From: Succinivibrio sp.
GTDB taxonomy: Bacteria; Pseudomonadota; Gammaproteobacteria; Enterobacterales; Succinivibrionaceae
Direction: 5' to 3'
Assembly (NCBI GenBank): GCA_024693025.1
Contig: JAILLS010000019.1
Coordinates: 1-54,209 of the forward strand
Length of the DNA: 54,209 bases
Below are positions 8,605-16,759 of this stretch, one piece after another (within the stretch, counting starts at the first letter, position 1; every line of letters starts with the position of its first letter). A model generated the notes under the pieces. That model did no database searches. It had not been told where the DNA came from and saw only the letters and a program-made list of their open reading frames with translations. A program made the position numbers and the translations under genes.

Positions 8605-8611
8605 CTGGGGA

Positions 8612-9922
8612 TTATTTATCACTCTCCTGGCTGAGGTCGATGCCCGCCTTCAAGAGAGTCGGATCGTTGACATGGACATAGGCTGCCGCTCTGAGCTCAC
8701 GCTCCCACAGTTCAGCCTCCTCACGGAACTTGCGCTCGAGGATGAGGGCTCTGGCGCGGTCGCGGTAGGCCTGCATGGAATCATTGTCCACCTTGACATC
8801 GTTGAGCTTGATGATGTGCCAGCCGAAGGAGGAGCGGAACGGCTCACTGATCTGGCCTGGCTTTAGGGATACCAGCATATTGGCAAAGGCCGGGTCGAAG
8901 ACCTCAGGAGCCTGATAGCCAAGATTACCGCCATCCACGGCTGAGCCCGGATCTTCAGAATTCTTCTTGGCGGCATCGGCAAAGGAGATGGCGCCATCTA
9001 AGATCTGCTTTCTTAACTGATTGAGCTTGGCCTTGGCTGCGCCGTCAGAGAAGACGATGGAGGTCTTGATGAGAATATGCGAGGAGTCATAGGTGCGCAT
9101 TGGCATCACGGCTTCATGAGTGATCTCATAGACTTTTAAGATGTGCAGACCGATTGGGGATCTGAAAGGTCCGATGACATCGCCTGGCTTGGCCTTGACC
9201 AGAGCCGGTACAAACGGAAGCGGTACGGAGGTTTCAGGCAGAAAACCCAGATCTCCGGCCTGTCCTGCCGAGGAGCCCTGACTGTAGGTGGCAGCCAGCG
9301 CATTGAAGTTCTTGCCGGCACGGGCCTGCTGAATGACCTTGCGGGCAGTGGCCTGAGCATTGTTGTACTGTGCTACGGTAGGCTGGGTGGAAACCGGAAT
9401 GATGATCTGACCTAAGTGATAGCGCGGCTCCACGCTGCCGGCCTTCTTGAGGTTGTTGGCCAGCGCATTCACTTCCACGTCGGAGGCATTGATGCGGCTT
9501 CTGACGCGGGCATTGCGATACTCGCTCATGATCACCTGCTTTTTGAACTCCGCACGCTTTTCAGCCTCGGAGGCACCCGGCATGGTGGCTAAAATCCGCT
9601 GCACGGTGGTGTGATTGTTGCTGGCCACCCGCTGCAGCGCCTGATCTAGCTGCATATCCGTGAGATCGACACCCTGGATTTTGGCTGCCTGCAGTACCAG
9701 AGACTCGGTGATGAGGTTCTCGAGCGCGGCACGTCTGGCGGCCAGGGCGTTAAGACCCGGATTATTGCGCTGGACGGTGCGCTGAGTTTTGTTCAGCTCG
9801 CTGGTCAGAATGATATCCTGATTGACTATCGCTGCCGTACTGTCTAGGGTCTGCTCTGCGTGCAGTGCCGGAGCAGAGAGGATAGCCATGGAACTTAATA
9901 AAGCTATAAGTGTTTTACGCAT
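8612..9922 (-). CDS. surA: Periplasmic chaperone and peptidyl-prolyl isomerase SurA
   Basis: SurA escorts outer-membrane proteins, including LptD, through the periplasm. The precursor has a signal peptide (MRKTLIALLSSMAI, cleavage near LHA-E), an N-terminal chaperone domain with DSTAAIVNQDIILTSEL, and two parvulin domains. In these, GDLGFLPE (about residue 230) and GGNLGYQAPE (about residue 335) mark the conserved parvulin glycine loops. The length of 436 residues matches E. coli (428). It lies 14 bp downstream of lptD on the same strand, as in E. coli. Confidence 0.93.
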   Translation of the reverse strand: MRKTLIALLSSMAILSAPALHAEQTLDSTAAIVNQDIILTSELNKTQRTVQRNNPGLNALAARRAALENLITESLVLQAAKIQGVDLTDMQLDQALQRVASNNHTTVQRILATMPGASEAEKRAEFKKQVIMSEYRNARVRSRINASDVEVNALANNLKKAGSVEPRYHLGQIIIPVSTQPTVAQYNNAQATARKVIQQARAGKNFNALAATYSQGSSAGQAGDLGFLPETSVPLPFVPALVKAKPGDVIGPFRSPIGLHILKVYEITHEAVMPMRTYDSSHILIKTSIVFSDGAAKAKLNQLRKQILDGAISFADAAKKNSEDPGSAVDGGNLGYQAPEVFDPAFANMLVSLKPGQISEPFRSSFGWHIIKLNDVKVDNDSMQAYRDRARALILERKFREEAELWERELRAAAYVHVNDPTLLKAGIDLSQESDK

Positions 9923-9936
9923 TTTAGTTTCTCTTC

Positions 9937-12597
9937 TTAGCGATTGAGGTTAATTTCATCTACCGATGGCAGGAATCTGGTGCTGGTGCTGATCGGGTCA
10001 TTGACTCCGCGGACATCCATACCAAAGAAGCCTTTCATCCTAAACTGGATACCAATCGTTCTGTCCTGTTTAATGTTCTGAGTATTCCAACTCCAGCCAA
10101 GGTATCTTTCATAGACCAGAGCTACTGAGTAACAGCAGTCTTCATATTTTATAGCGAATTTGCTGTCAATATTGTAATTTTGTTCGAAATCGCGATACCA
10201 CGCGCCGCTGAAGCGCCAGTCACGGCCTAAAGGCAGACTCAGCTCCAGACCGGCCTGCTTGAGATCGGTGGTGGTCAGATTGTTGGTCTGCTGATAGTGG
10301 TCGATGTCATAGTTGCCGTTGCGGGTGAAGCGATAGGAAATAGCCGCCTTGTAGCCGCCTTTGGCATAGCGCAATGAGGCGTTGTAGCTGTTAAAGCGAT
10401 GCTCGCCGGTATCATAGGAGGCCGAGGAGTGCAGGGTGACGCCTTCCCACGGGCTGAAATCCAGGGTGGCCGCAATCGGAGTACGCGGTTCGGTATTGAG
10501 CTTGTCCGCGGTGTTCAGAGGCGTTCTTGACTTGGTAAAGTGGAAGGCCTGGGCAATGCCGAAGCGCAGCACCTCACGGTCATGACTGTCAAGAATTCTG
10601 GTAATACCGCCATAGGTCAGGGTATTGGTATCGGCAATACGGTCGATGCCGGCAAACTTGCGGTAGCTGTAGAGCGAATAGAAGTCATCCACGCGATCGG
10701 TGGTATCGTAGAGCGCGATATCGCGCTGATTGCGATAAGGCACATAGATATACTTGATCATAGGCTCAAGCGTCTGGGTATGGCGCATGTCGATAGCCTT
10801 GCGTTCAAGCACCGTGCGGCCTTCAATCTCGAGTTCGTAGAGCGCGCGGTTCTTGCTGTGCGAGACTTCATCCACGCCATAGAAGGCCAGATCCTGTTGG
10901 TCTCTGAGCATCTCCTGCTGATAATGCGTGAGGAACAGACGTCCGCCCAGATCGAGGCTGCTGCCGCGGTAGGACACGAGATTATAGTTGAAGGACGGCT
11001 CAAAGTGATAGCGCTGAGCGTCAAAATGCGCGTAATCATGCCAGGACTCACGGTTGAACACCGTCATCTCGGCCGCAAGATTATAGCGGATGCCCTTGAA
11101 GGTATTGTAATAATTGCCCTTAAGCTGCGGGAGCATGGCAAAAGGCAGTCTCGAGCCTGAGCGCTTTGGCAGAAGGCTTTGGTACTTGCGCACTTCAAGC
11201 TGAATGTCATAGCGCGGACGGTTGAAGGCTGCGATAAGGCTCTGCTTGAGATTGTCATCGGTGACCGCCGCTTCACTCTGGGTAATGTCGCGCAGATAGT
11301 CATAATCTGCCGCACGCACTCTTGAGTAGTTGGCCTTGATGGTCAGATCGCGCTGCAGGAACCAGGCCTCGGCGCTGAGATTGAAGAACCATCTCTTGCG
11401 GTCGCTGTGGCTCGGGGCAGTATCCCATTTAGGATCGTCAGGCAGATAGTTAAAGGTCATGGCGCCTTTGACATTCTCAAACGGCATGAATCTGAACTGA
11501 TTGTTAAACTGCCAGTGATGCTTACCCGTCCAGGAAGGCGTGATGGTCCAGTCATAGTTCGGCGCCAGGTTCAGGTAGAACGGCAGAGCCACGCCGCCTA
11601 AAGAGCCGATGCTCACGGACGGATAGAGGAAGCCGGTCTTGCGCTTGTTGCTGGTCGGGAAATTGACATAGGGCAGATAGAAAAAGGGAATCGGTCCTGC
11701 CCACAGCACGGTATTCCAGGCCGAGCCGGACTGCTCGTCGCGATCTAAATCGATCTCGGTGGCTGAAATATGCCAGGAGTTATCCTCATCCGGGCAGGTG
11801 GTCAGCGAACCGTTGGTCAGATGCTGCGTACCCTCATCCTGATCGATTTCCTGCTCTTCGGCCTTGCCGCGCAGGCGTGAGCCGTTCATCTGCATCAGGG
11901 TGTTCTTGAGCTTGAGCAGCTTGGTGGACAGGTTATAGCTCACCGCATCCTTGGTGCTCGCCGTAACCTCAGGGGCATGCAGCGTGGTGCTGCCTTCAGC
12001 GGTCAGCATCTGGGTTTTGCCCTGATAGTGCAGAATGTCGGTATTGAGCACCTTGTCACCATAGGTGACCTTGACGGCGCCCTGATAGATCAGATCGTCA
12101 TTGCGATTCTGCAGATCGCCCGAGACGGTATCGGCATCCACGGTGATCGGGGTGGTGTCGCGGTCAAACTTCTGCGGCTTGCGGTAGGGCGGCACGCCGT
12201 AATAGCAGGAGAGATCGCGCTTGTCTATCGGCATCAGCGGACTTTCGACCCAGGGGTTCTTCTGCTGCACGGCAAAGAGCTTGGCCGGGAAGGTTGAGGC
12301 ATCGCCTAAAGGGCGATTCTTAAGATAGAGCTTGCTGCCTTCAACGTCCATGACCTGCATGGCGGAGCTGGCAAAGTGCAGCACCTTAAGCTGACGGTTT
12401 TCCTCGTTCGTGACGCTGGTGGTGGTCACGTTAAACTCACGCGGAGTGAGGTAAGCCTCAGAGTCACCTACGGTGCCGAGCGCCACGCCTTTCTGCGGCT
12501 CAGCGCGCACCGCCTTGCTGAAATCGCCATAGAGCGCATAGCTGACTGCCAGTGCCAGCAGCGCCAGGGTATAACCTTTTTTACCTGTTCTGTTCAA
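9937..12597 (-). CDS. lptD: LPS-assembly protein LptD (outer-membrane translocon)
   Basis: LptD is the beta-barrel that inserts lipopolysaccharide into the outer leaflet together with LptE. The product has a signal-like N terminus, a periplasmic OstA/LptA-like domain (ITVDADTVSGDLQ) and a long C-terminal barrel. The four disulfide cysteines can be seen: SCYYGVPP (about residue 131), TTCPDED, and the adjacent pair in YEDCCYS. The frame opens at 12645, but AAGGAG precedes a TTG at 12597 (leader NRTGKKGYTLALLALAVSYA), giving 886 residues and a proper signal peptide. About 100 residues separate the signal peptide from the first cysteine, far more than in E. coli. The start overlaps yacG by 17 bp. 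Confidence 0.9.
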   Translation of the reverse strand: MNRTGKKGYTLALLALAVSYALYGDFSKAVRAEPQKGVALGTVGDSEAYLTPREFNVTTTSVTNEENRQLKVLHFASSAMQVMDVEGSKLYLKNRPLGDASTFPAKLFAVQQKNPWVESPLMPIDKRDLSCYYGVPPYRKPQKFDRDTTPITVDADTVSGDLQNRNDDLIYQGAVKVTYGDKVLNTDILHYQGKTQMLTAEGSTTLHAPEVTASTKDAVSYNLSTKLLKLKNTLMQMNGSRLRGKAEEQEIDQDEGTQHLTNGSLTTCPDEDNSWHISATEIDLDRDEQSGSAWNTVLWAGPIPFFYLPYVNFPTSNKRKTGFLYPSVSIGSLGGVALPFYLNLAPNYDWTITPSWTGKHHWQFNNQFRFMPFENVKGAMTFNYLPDDPKWDTAPSHSDRKRWFFNLSAEAWFLQRDLTIKANYSRVRAADYDYLRDITQSEAAVTDDNLKQSLIAAFNRPRYDIQLEVRKYQSLLPKRSGSRLPFAMLPQLKGNYYNTFKGIRYNLAAEMTVFNRESWHDYAHFDAQRYHFEPSFNYNLVSYRGSSLDLGGRLFLTHYQQEMLRDQQDLAFYGVDEVSHSKNRALYELEIEGRTVLERKAIDMRHTQTLEPMIKYIYVPYRNQRDIALYDTTDRVDDFYSLYSYRKFAGIDRIADTNTLTYGGITRILDSHDREVLRFGIAQAFHFTKSRTPLNTADKLNTEPRTPIAATLDFSPWEGVTLHSSASYDTGEHRFNSYNASLRYAKGGYKAAISYRFTRNGNYDIDHYQQTNNLTTTDLKQAGLELSLPLGRDWRFSGAWYRDFEQNYNIDSKFAIKYEDCCYSVALVYERYLGWSWNTQNIKQDRTIGIQFRMKGFFGMDVRGVNDPISTSTRFLPSVDEINLNR

Positions 12598-12877
12598 GCG
12601 CCGCTCCTTGGATTTGATCACTGACGAGGCTGGCCTGTTCCGCATCCTCGTCCTCTAAAACTGAGTTGCCCTCGATGACGAGCTCGTCGTTGGCCCAGGC
12701 ATCGAGATCCAGAAGCTTGCATTTTTCACTGCAGAAGGGTCTGAAGGGATTATGTACGTCATAGGGCAGTTCCCTGCCGCAGTGCGGGCAGCGGCACGTG
12801 ATGGTGCCAGGCTGTGCAGACCTGGTTCCGGCAATTTCCTCATAGGTGCCAGGCGGCAGTAAATCTTGCAAACTCAT
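12581..12877 (-). CDS. yacG: Zinc-binding DNA gyrase inhibitor YacG
   Basis: YacG is a small zinc protein that binds GyrB and blocks gyrase DNA binding in E. coli. The zinc ligands are visible as CPHCGRELPY and FCSEKCKLLDLDAW, a CX2C-CX3C pattern, and the C-terminal tail is acidic as in the family. The 98-residue length is longer than E. coli (65), because of an N-terminal extension (MSLQDLLPPGTYEEIAG) and a longer tail. It overlaps the zapD stop by ATGA and the lptD start by 17 bp. Confidence 0.88.
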   Translation of the reverse strand: MSLQDLLPPGTYEEIAGTRSAQPGTITCRCPHCGRELPYDVHNPFRPFCSEKCKLLDLDAWANDELVIEGNSVLEDEDAEQASLVSDQIQGAALEQNR

Positions 12878-13620
12878 GTCAGGCTGCCTTTGATATATGC
12901 GATCTCAAATTCCACATCTCCGACCGGGGCCTGTTTTTCAAAGGGCAGGAAGCGGATGTTGACGCGGGACTGGAAGCCGCTGACGACCGGATAGCCGCGG
13001 ATGCTCTCATCATACTGAATATTGATGAGATCACAGGAGTCAGCATTCTCCTGCATAAAGCCCTGCTTGGCCACGCGCTTCTGATAGTCCGCGCAGAGTC
13101 TCCAGATATAGAGCACCGTGCAGGTAGGCAGGCGCAGGCATTCAAGCTCATGCTTCCAGCGCTGTACGCTCTCCTGCTTAACCGCTACGTCCTGATGAAT
13201 CCAGTATTCAAAGAGCGGGGTGTCAAAGCAGTTGACGCCGCAGGGGGCCAGGAAGCGCGGCTTGATGGATTCAATGATAGGATCGGTCTGCAGCACGGTA
13301 CGCTGACGGGTAAAGGTATTTAAGGCCAGGCGCGCCTTGGAGATCTGCTCACGCAGGGCGGTGACGAATTCGGCATCCACATTCGGATCGGTGATCCACT
13401 GCTTCAGATTGCTGTCGCATTTTTCGAGATCTTTCTGCAGATCAATCTTGATGGCGCCTGAACCATCGACTAAGTCTATATAGTCAACAATTCCACGCAG
13501 GAGACAGAGCACCTCGTGGATACTGTTCAGACTACCGCAACTCTCTACGCCCGAAAAGATCTGTTCAAACTTCAAATAGGTACGGGCCTTAGGGCTTAAA
13601 GGGAAATCATAGTTAAACAT
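12874..13620 (-). CDS. zapD: Cell division protein ZapD
   Basis: ZapD (YacF) binds the FtsZ C terminus and bundles protofilaments at the division ring. The 248-residue product begins with FNYDFPLSPKARTYLKFEQIF, matching the family N terminus, and it is mostly alpha-helical with a beta-rich end (FEIAYIKG). The coaE-zapD-yacG order is the conserved gammaproteobacterial arrangement. The start codon overlaps the coaE stop by 8 bp and the stop overlaps yacG by ATGA, so translation is tightly coupled. Confidence 0.9.
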   Translation of the reverse strand: MFNYDFPLSPKARTYLKFEQIFSGVESCGSLNSIHEVLCLLRGIVDYIDLVDGSGAIKIDLQKDLEKCDSNLKQWITDPNVDAEFVTALREQISKARLALNTFTRQRTVLQTDPIIESIKPRFLAPCGVNCFDTPLFEYWIHQDVAVKQESVQRWKHELECLRLPTCTVLYIWRLCADYQKRVAKQGFMQENADSCDLINIQYDESIRGYPVVSGFQSRVNIRFLPFEKQAPVGDVEFEIAYIKGSLT

Positions 13621-14236
13621 TGGTATCGGTTAAATTCTTAGCTAAGTTACGATAAACAGTATCCAATTTTAGCACGTAATTGCTAATTTCTTGTAGAGTT
13701 AGCTTGTCAGTTTCAATTAAATCTTGCGCAAGTGAGCGGCGTGTTGCCCGGCTTACCTGTGCCGAAAGCATCTTCAGCGCCAGCTCTCGTGAAATGCCAT
13801 CGCGTTTCTCAAGCCGCTGCAGCTGCACCTCTTCCTCACAGTCGGCCACCAGAATGCGGTCAAAATGCTCCTGCCAGTTAAGCTCAAAGAGCAGCGGCAC
13901 GGCCACCACCACATAGGGCTCAGCGGCATAGTCCGCCATTTTCTCCTTAACGGAGGCGAGAATGGCAGGATGCAGCAGGGCATTGAGTGTCTTAAGCTTT
14001 ATGGGATCGTTAAAGACCAGGCTGCGCAGCATTTTGCGGTCAAGGCACTTATCGGGAGTGAGAATCTGCTCTGAAAAGACTGCGGCAAGTCTGCTGAGCA
14101 GAGCAGTGCCGGGGGCTACAACCTCACGGGAAATCAGATCGGTATCGATGACCTTGACCTCAAGCTTTAAAAACGCTTCAGTTATCACGCTTTTACCGCA
14201 GGCAATCCCGCCGGTCAGCGCCACTTTCAGACTCAT
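13613..14236 (-). CDS. coaE: Dephospho-CoA kinase
   Basis: CoaE phosphorylates the 3' hydroxyl of dephospho-CoA, the last step of coenzyme A synthesis. The P-loop is GGIACGKS near the N terminus. VIDTDLISREVV contains the catalytic aspartate, and RNDPI-like and LID regions follow. The frame could begin at a TTG at 14257, but ATG at 14236 (MSLKVALTGG) gives 207 residues, the normal size, so it is preferred. It is the first gene of the coaE-zapD-yacG-lptD-surA run; its promoter should lie in the 120-bp gap shared with the divergent lipoprotein gene. Confidence 0.93.
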   Translation of the reverse strand: MSLKVALTGGIACGKSVITEAFLKLEVKVIDTDLISREVVAPGTALLSRLAAVFSEQILTPDKCLDRKMLRSLVFNDPIKLKTLNALLHPAILASVKEKMADYAAEPYVVVAVPLLFELNWQEHFDRILVADCEEEVQLQRLEKRDGISRELALKMLSAQVSRATRRSLAQDLIETDKLTLQEISNYVLKLDTVYRNLAKNLTDTNV

Positions 14237-14356
14237 AATCTCTGCTGCCTTGTGCAAAAAACGCTACAATTTCACGACAAATTACGCAAGATGCACTGCA
14301 TCTTCGCTTATTTGCTGATAATATATTAGAAAATTTTTAATTTTCATAGGTGTGAT

Positions 14357-14872
14357 ATGTACAAATTATTCTCTTATTTAACTCCGCTGCTGATCCTCAC
14401 CGTCTTTACCGGCTGCGGCTCTGACAGTCAGGACCGTCAGATTGTAACCGATGACAGCGCGGTGGACAGCTCAGCTGAGGTGGTAACCGATAAGTCTCTT
14501 TATCTGCGCGGTGAGATGAATGATTATGGGGTATCCCAGACCTATAAGCTCTCCCATCACGGCGGAGCACTGTGCACCTTTGCCATGCTGCGTTCAGACT
14601 GGTCTCCTTATAAGTTCAAATTTGCCGATGCCAACTGGAGCAAGGGCTCCAATTTCGGCTTTGCCACACCTCCCGGGGTAATGCGTCAGGGCAGCTCTCC
14701 GGTCAAGCTCAATCCTAATTCGCGTTTTGAGGAGCTAAGCTATGAGGTCAAGTATGACGGAGTCTACAGATTCTGTCTTATCAAGCGCTCCGACGGGTAC
14801 TATGCCGATGTGCAGGAAACCGATGAACAGCAGCTGCCAAGCCTGAAAGAGCAGGTGAAAGCCCAAGAGTAA
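14357..14872 (+). CDS. Small lipoprotein with a glycan-binding-like beta-sandwich domain
   Basis: The 171-residue product has a hydrophobic leader and a plausible lipobox ending TGC at Cys20, so it is probably lipid-anchored. After an acidic linker, residues 46-155 have SLYLRGEMNDYG and YKFKFADANWS-KGSNFG. These resemble the small beta-sandwich modules attached to secreted pullulanases and alpha-amylases (pattern: LYLRGxMNxW, then FKxAxxxWxxxNxG). I infer a surface carbohydrate-binding or scaffolding role; enzymatic residues are not evident. GATAATATATTAG upstream can serve as a -10 region, and AGGTG precedes the ATG. It ends 3 bp before xerD, so the two are co-transcribed. Confidence 0.7.
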   Translation: MYKLFSYLTPLLILTVFTGCGSDSQDRQIVTDDSAVDSSAEVVTDKSLYLRGEMNDYGVSQTYKLSHHGGALCTFAMLRSDWSPYKFKFADANWSKGSNFGFATPPGVMRQGSSPVKLNPNSRFEELSYEVKYDGVYRFCLIKRSDGYYADVQETDEQQLPSLKEQVKAQE

Positions 14873-14875
14873 AGC

Positions 14876-15790
14876 ATGGCTTTAGTAAAAGATGGGGACG
14901 CGTCCGAGCGCGCGGCCCTGCTGCGGGATTTTGGCGATTATCTGCTCCTGGAGAAGGGCCTGTCAGAGCATACCATCGAGGCCTATTCAAGCGATGTCCG
15001 CCTGTTTTTAGACTTTTTAGGCTCAAGACAGCAGACGCTTTTGCCCTTTGACGAGGATGAGATTTCAGCCTATCTCTCCTGCGGCAAGGACAATGCCCCA
15101 AGCTCCTGGGCCCGCTTCATGTGCTCGCTGCGCTCCTTTACCACCTATCTGCGCTCGGTGGACAAGTTAAGCTATGATCCCTGCGAGCATCTTGCAAATC
15201 CCAAACGGCAGTACGATCTGCCTGCGGTGATGAGCGAGCAGTGCGTCAACGCCTTTTTAGAGGCGCCCGACCTTAGCACCCATACGGGGCTTAGAGATAA
15301 GGCGATGCTCGAAACCGTCTATGCTACAGGGCTTAGAGTCAGCGAGCTGTGCAAGCTGCAGTTTGATAATCTGCATCTGACCGACGGCTTTGTGATAATA
15401 AGAGGCAAGGGCGATAAAGAGCGCCTGGTGCCGCTTGGACAGAATGCCACCTACTGGATTGAAAGCTATGTTAAAGGCGCCCGCGCACAGAAAGACCCTA
15501 AGCTCAGCTGTCCCTTTGTCTTTTTATCCGGCAAGGGCGTACAGGGTCTGACCCGCATCGCCTTCTGGTATCGCATCAAGGCCTATGCTAAAGAGCTCGG
15601 GCTGTCATCTGAGATCTCCCCGCATACCTTCCGGCATGCCTTTGCCACCCATCTGCTCAATCATGATGCGGACCTGCGTGCCGTACAGATGCTGCTGGGG
15701 CACTCAAGTCTCACCACCACCCAGATCTATACGCATGTGGCGACCGCGCGCATGCATGAGATCTATGCTAAAGCCCATCCGCGAGCCTAA
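14876..15790 (+). CDS. xerD: Tyrosine recombinase XerD
   Basis: XerD resolves chromosome dimers at dif together with XerC, under FtsK control. All catalytic residues are visible: Arg in TGLRVSEL, Lys in RGKGDKERLVPLG, His and Arg in SPHTFRHAFATHLL, His in LLGHSSLTTTQ and the Tyr nucleophile in QIYTHVA. The end, AKAHPRA, is the XerD-type C terminus, which favours XerD over XerC. The length is 304 residues (E. coli 298). It is sandwiched between the lipoprotein gene (3 bp) and the phosphotransferase-fold gene (1 bp), instead of next to dsbC and recJ. Confidence 0.93.
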   Translation: MALVKDGDASERAALLRDFGDYLLLEKGLSEHTIEAYSSDVRLFLDFLGSRQQTLLPFDEDEISAYLSCGKDNAPSSWARFMCSLRSFTTYLRSVDKLSYDPCEHLANPKRQYDLPAVMSEQCVNAFLEAPDLSTHTGLRDKAMLETVYATGLRVSELCKLQFDNLHLTDGFVIIRGKGDKERLVPLGQNATYWIESYVKGARAQKDPKLSCPFVFLSGKGVQGLTRIAFWYRIKAYAKELGLSSEISPHTFRHAFATHLLNHDADLRAVQMLLGHSSLTTTQIYTHVATARMHEIYAKAHPRA

Positions 15791-15791
15791 G

Positions 15792-16700
15792 ATGCAGTTA
15801 TCCTACCGTAAACTTATGACCTTAGGCGCAGGCCTTGAATATGCCGTGGTGAAAACCGCCGGTGCAGAAAGCCTGTGTCTGCAGGGCATCCTTGCGCAGC
15901 AGAAAAAGATTAAACGCGCCATCAGCTGTGCTGAGGATCTCGGCCTTAACCATCCTGAGTACATGCCCAAGTTTCTCTCCTGCAGTCAGCAGGGCCCGAT
16001 TGCAAGCGCCCTGTTTACCCATCTTGACGCAGGTCTGATGTCTGACTTTCTCTCAAGTATGCCCAAAGTCTGGCATTATGCCTCAGGCAGACAGGCAGGG
16101 AGGGCTTTAAGTGCGCTGCAGGAAGGCGCCTTAACTGCAAGACAGCAGGAGAAGGCCTTGAAGCGGCAGATGCAGTTTATGGAGCGTATTGCCGATTATG
16201 TGGGCAATCAGCCGCATTTTAAAGGTGATTATCTGGCCCTTGATGCCATTGCCGCACGGCATGATCATTTCACCATGTTCCGCCCGGTGCTGCGCTATGG
16301 CATGCTGCGCCATGACAGGCTGCTTGTGACCCGCGAGGTTGAGGTGAAGTTTCTGCCCAGCCCCTTCTTTGGCCCGGGCGATGTGTGCGAGGATTTTGCC
16401 TGCCTTGAGTGTCAGAGTGCCGGCCGCTTTCCGCTCTTCTGTGCAGGCTTTATCGACGGCTATTTCAAGGGGCGCGTGCCGCCTGGCTTCTGGGTGACCT
16501 TTGCCATGCAGTCAGCTCTCTATGCCATGTGGCGGCTGGGGCGCAGAGTGCGTCAAAGACAGGCAAGCCTTGAGCATATGCAGCTGAAGTTTGACCGCAT
16601 CCGCGCGGATTTTGAGGATTTTAAAAAACCGGTGCCGCTGTGGTATCGTGCTGAGGAAGTAAGACAGATCCGCCTTGCCTGTCAGAAAAAGGGACTGTAG
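15792..16700 (+). CDS. APH/choline-kinase-fold protein with degenerate catalytic motifs (probable pseudokinase)
   Basis: The 302-residue product follows the layout of the aminoglycoside phosphotransferase family. After the catalytic region there are FIDGYFKGRVPPGFW (family: LxxGYFxGxxPxxFW) and, near the end, FEDFKKPVPLWY (family: FDDMxxxVPxWY). The catalytic loop, normally HGDxHxxN, reads YGMLRHDR (about residues 169-176), and the metal-binding IDFDR-x-x-FGDP segment reads VKFLPSPFFGPGD (about 184-196). Both catalytic aspartates therefore appear to be missing, although the frame is intact. I infer a non-phosphorylating, ligand-binding or structural role. ATG at 15792 follows the xerD stop by one base. 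No resistance function should be assumed. Confidence 0.65.
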   Translation: MQLSYRKLMTLGAGLEYAVVKTAGAESLCLQGILAQQKKIKRAISCAEDLGLNHPEYMPKFLSCSQQGPIASALFTHLDAGLMSDFLSSMPKVWHYASGRQAGRALSALQEGALTARQQEKALKRQMQFMERIADYVGNQPHFKGDYLALDAIAARHDHFTMFRPVLRYGMLRHDRLLVTREVEVKFLPSPFFGPGDVCEDFACLECQSAGRFPLFCAGFIDGYFKGRVPPGFWVTFAMQSALYAMWRLGRRVRQRQASLEHMQLKFDRIRADFEDFKKPVPLWYRAEEVRQIRLACQKKGL

Positions 16701-16707
16701 CGCGGTC

Positions 16708-16744
16708 CATAAAAAATGCCTTCCTGCTAAGGAAGGCATTTCTC
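16708..16744. terminator. Bidirectional terminator between convergent genes
   Basis: AAATGCCTTCC pairs exactly with GGAAGGCATTT around a six-base loop, with A-rich and T-rich flanks. It serves the xerD group on the plus strand and accC on the minus strand. Confidence 0.85.
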
Positions 16745-16759
16745 TCAGAGGGGACTGGC

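Noticed and set aside
10540..11160. 206-codon plus-strand open frame opposite lptD
   Set aside because: It is a shadow of the barrel-coding region, with repetitive His/Ile/Val composition typical of antisense frames.
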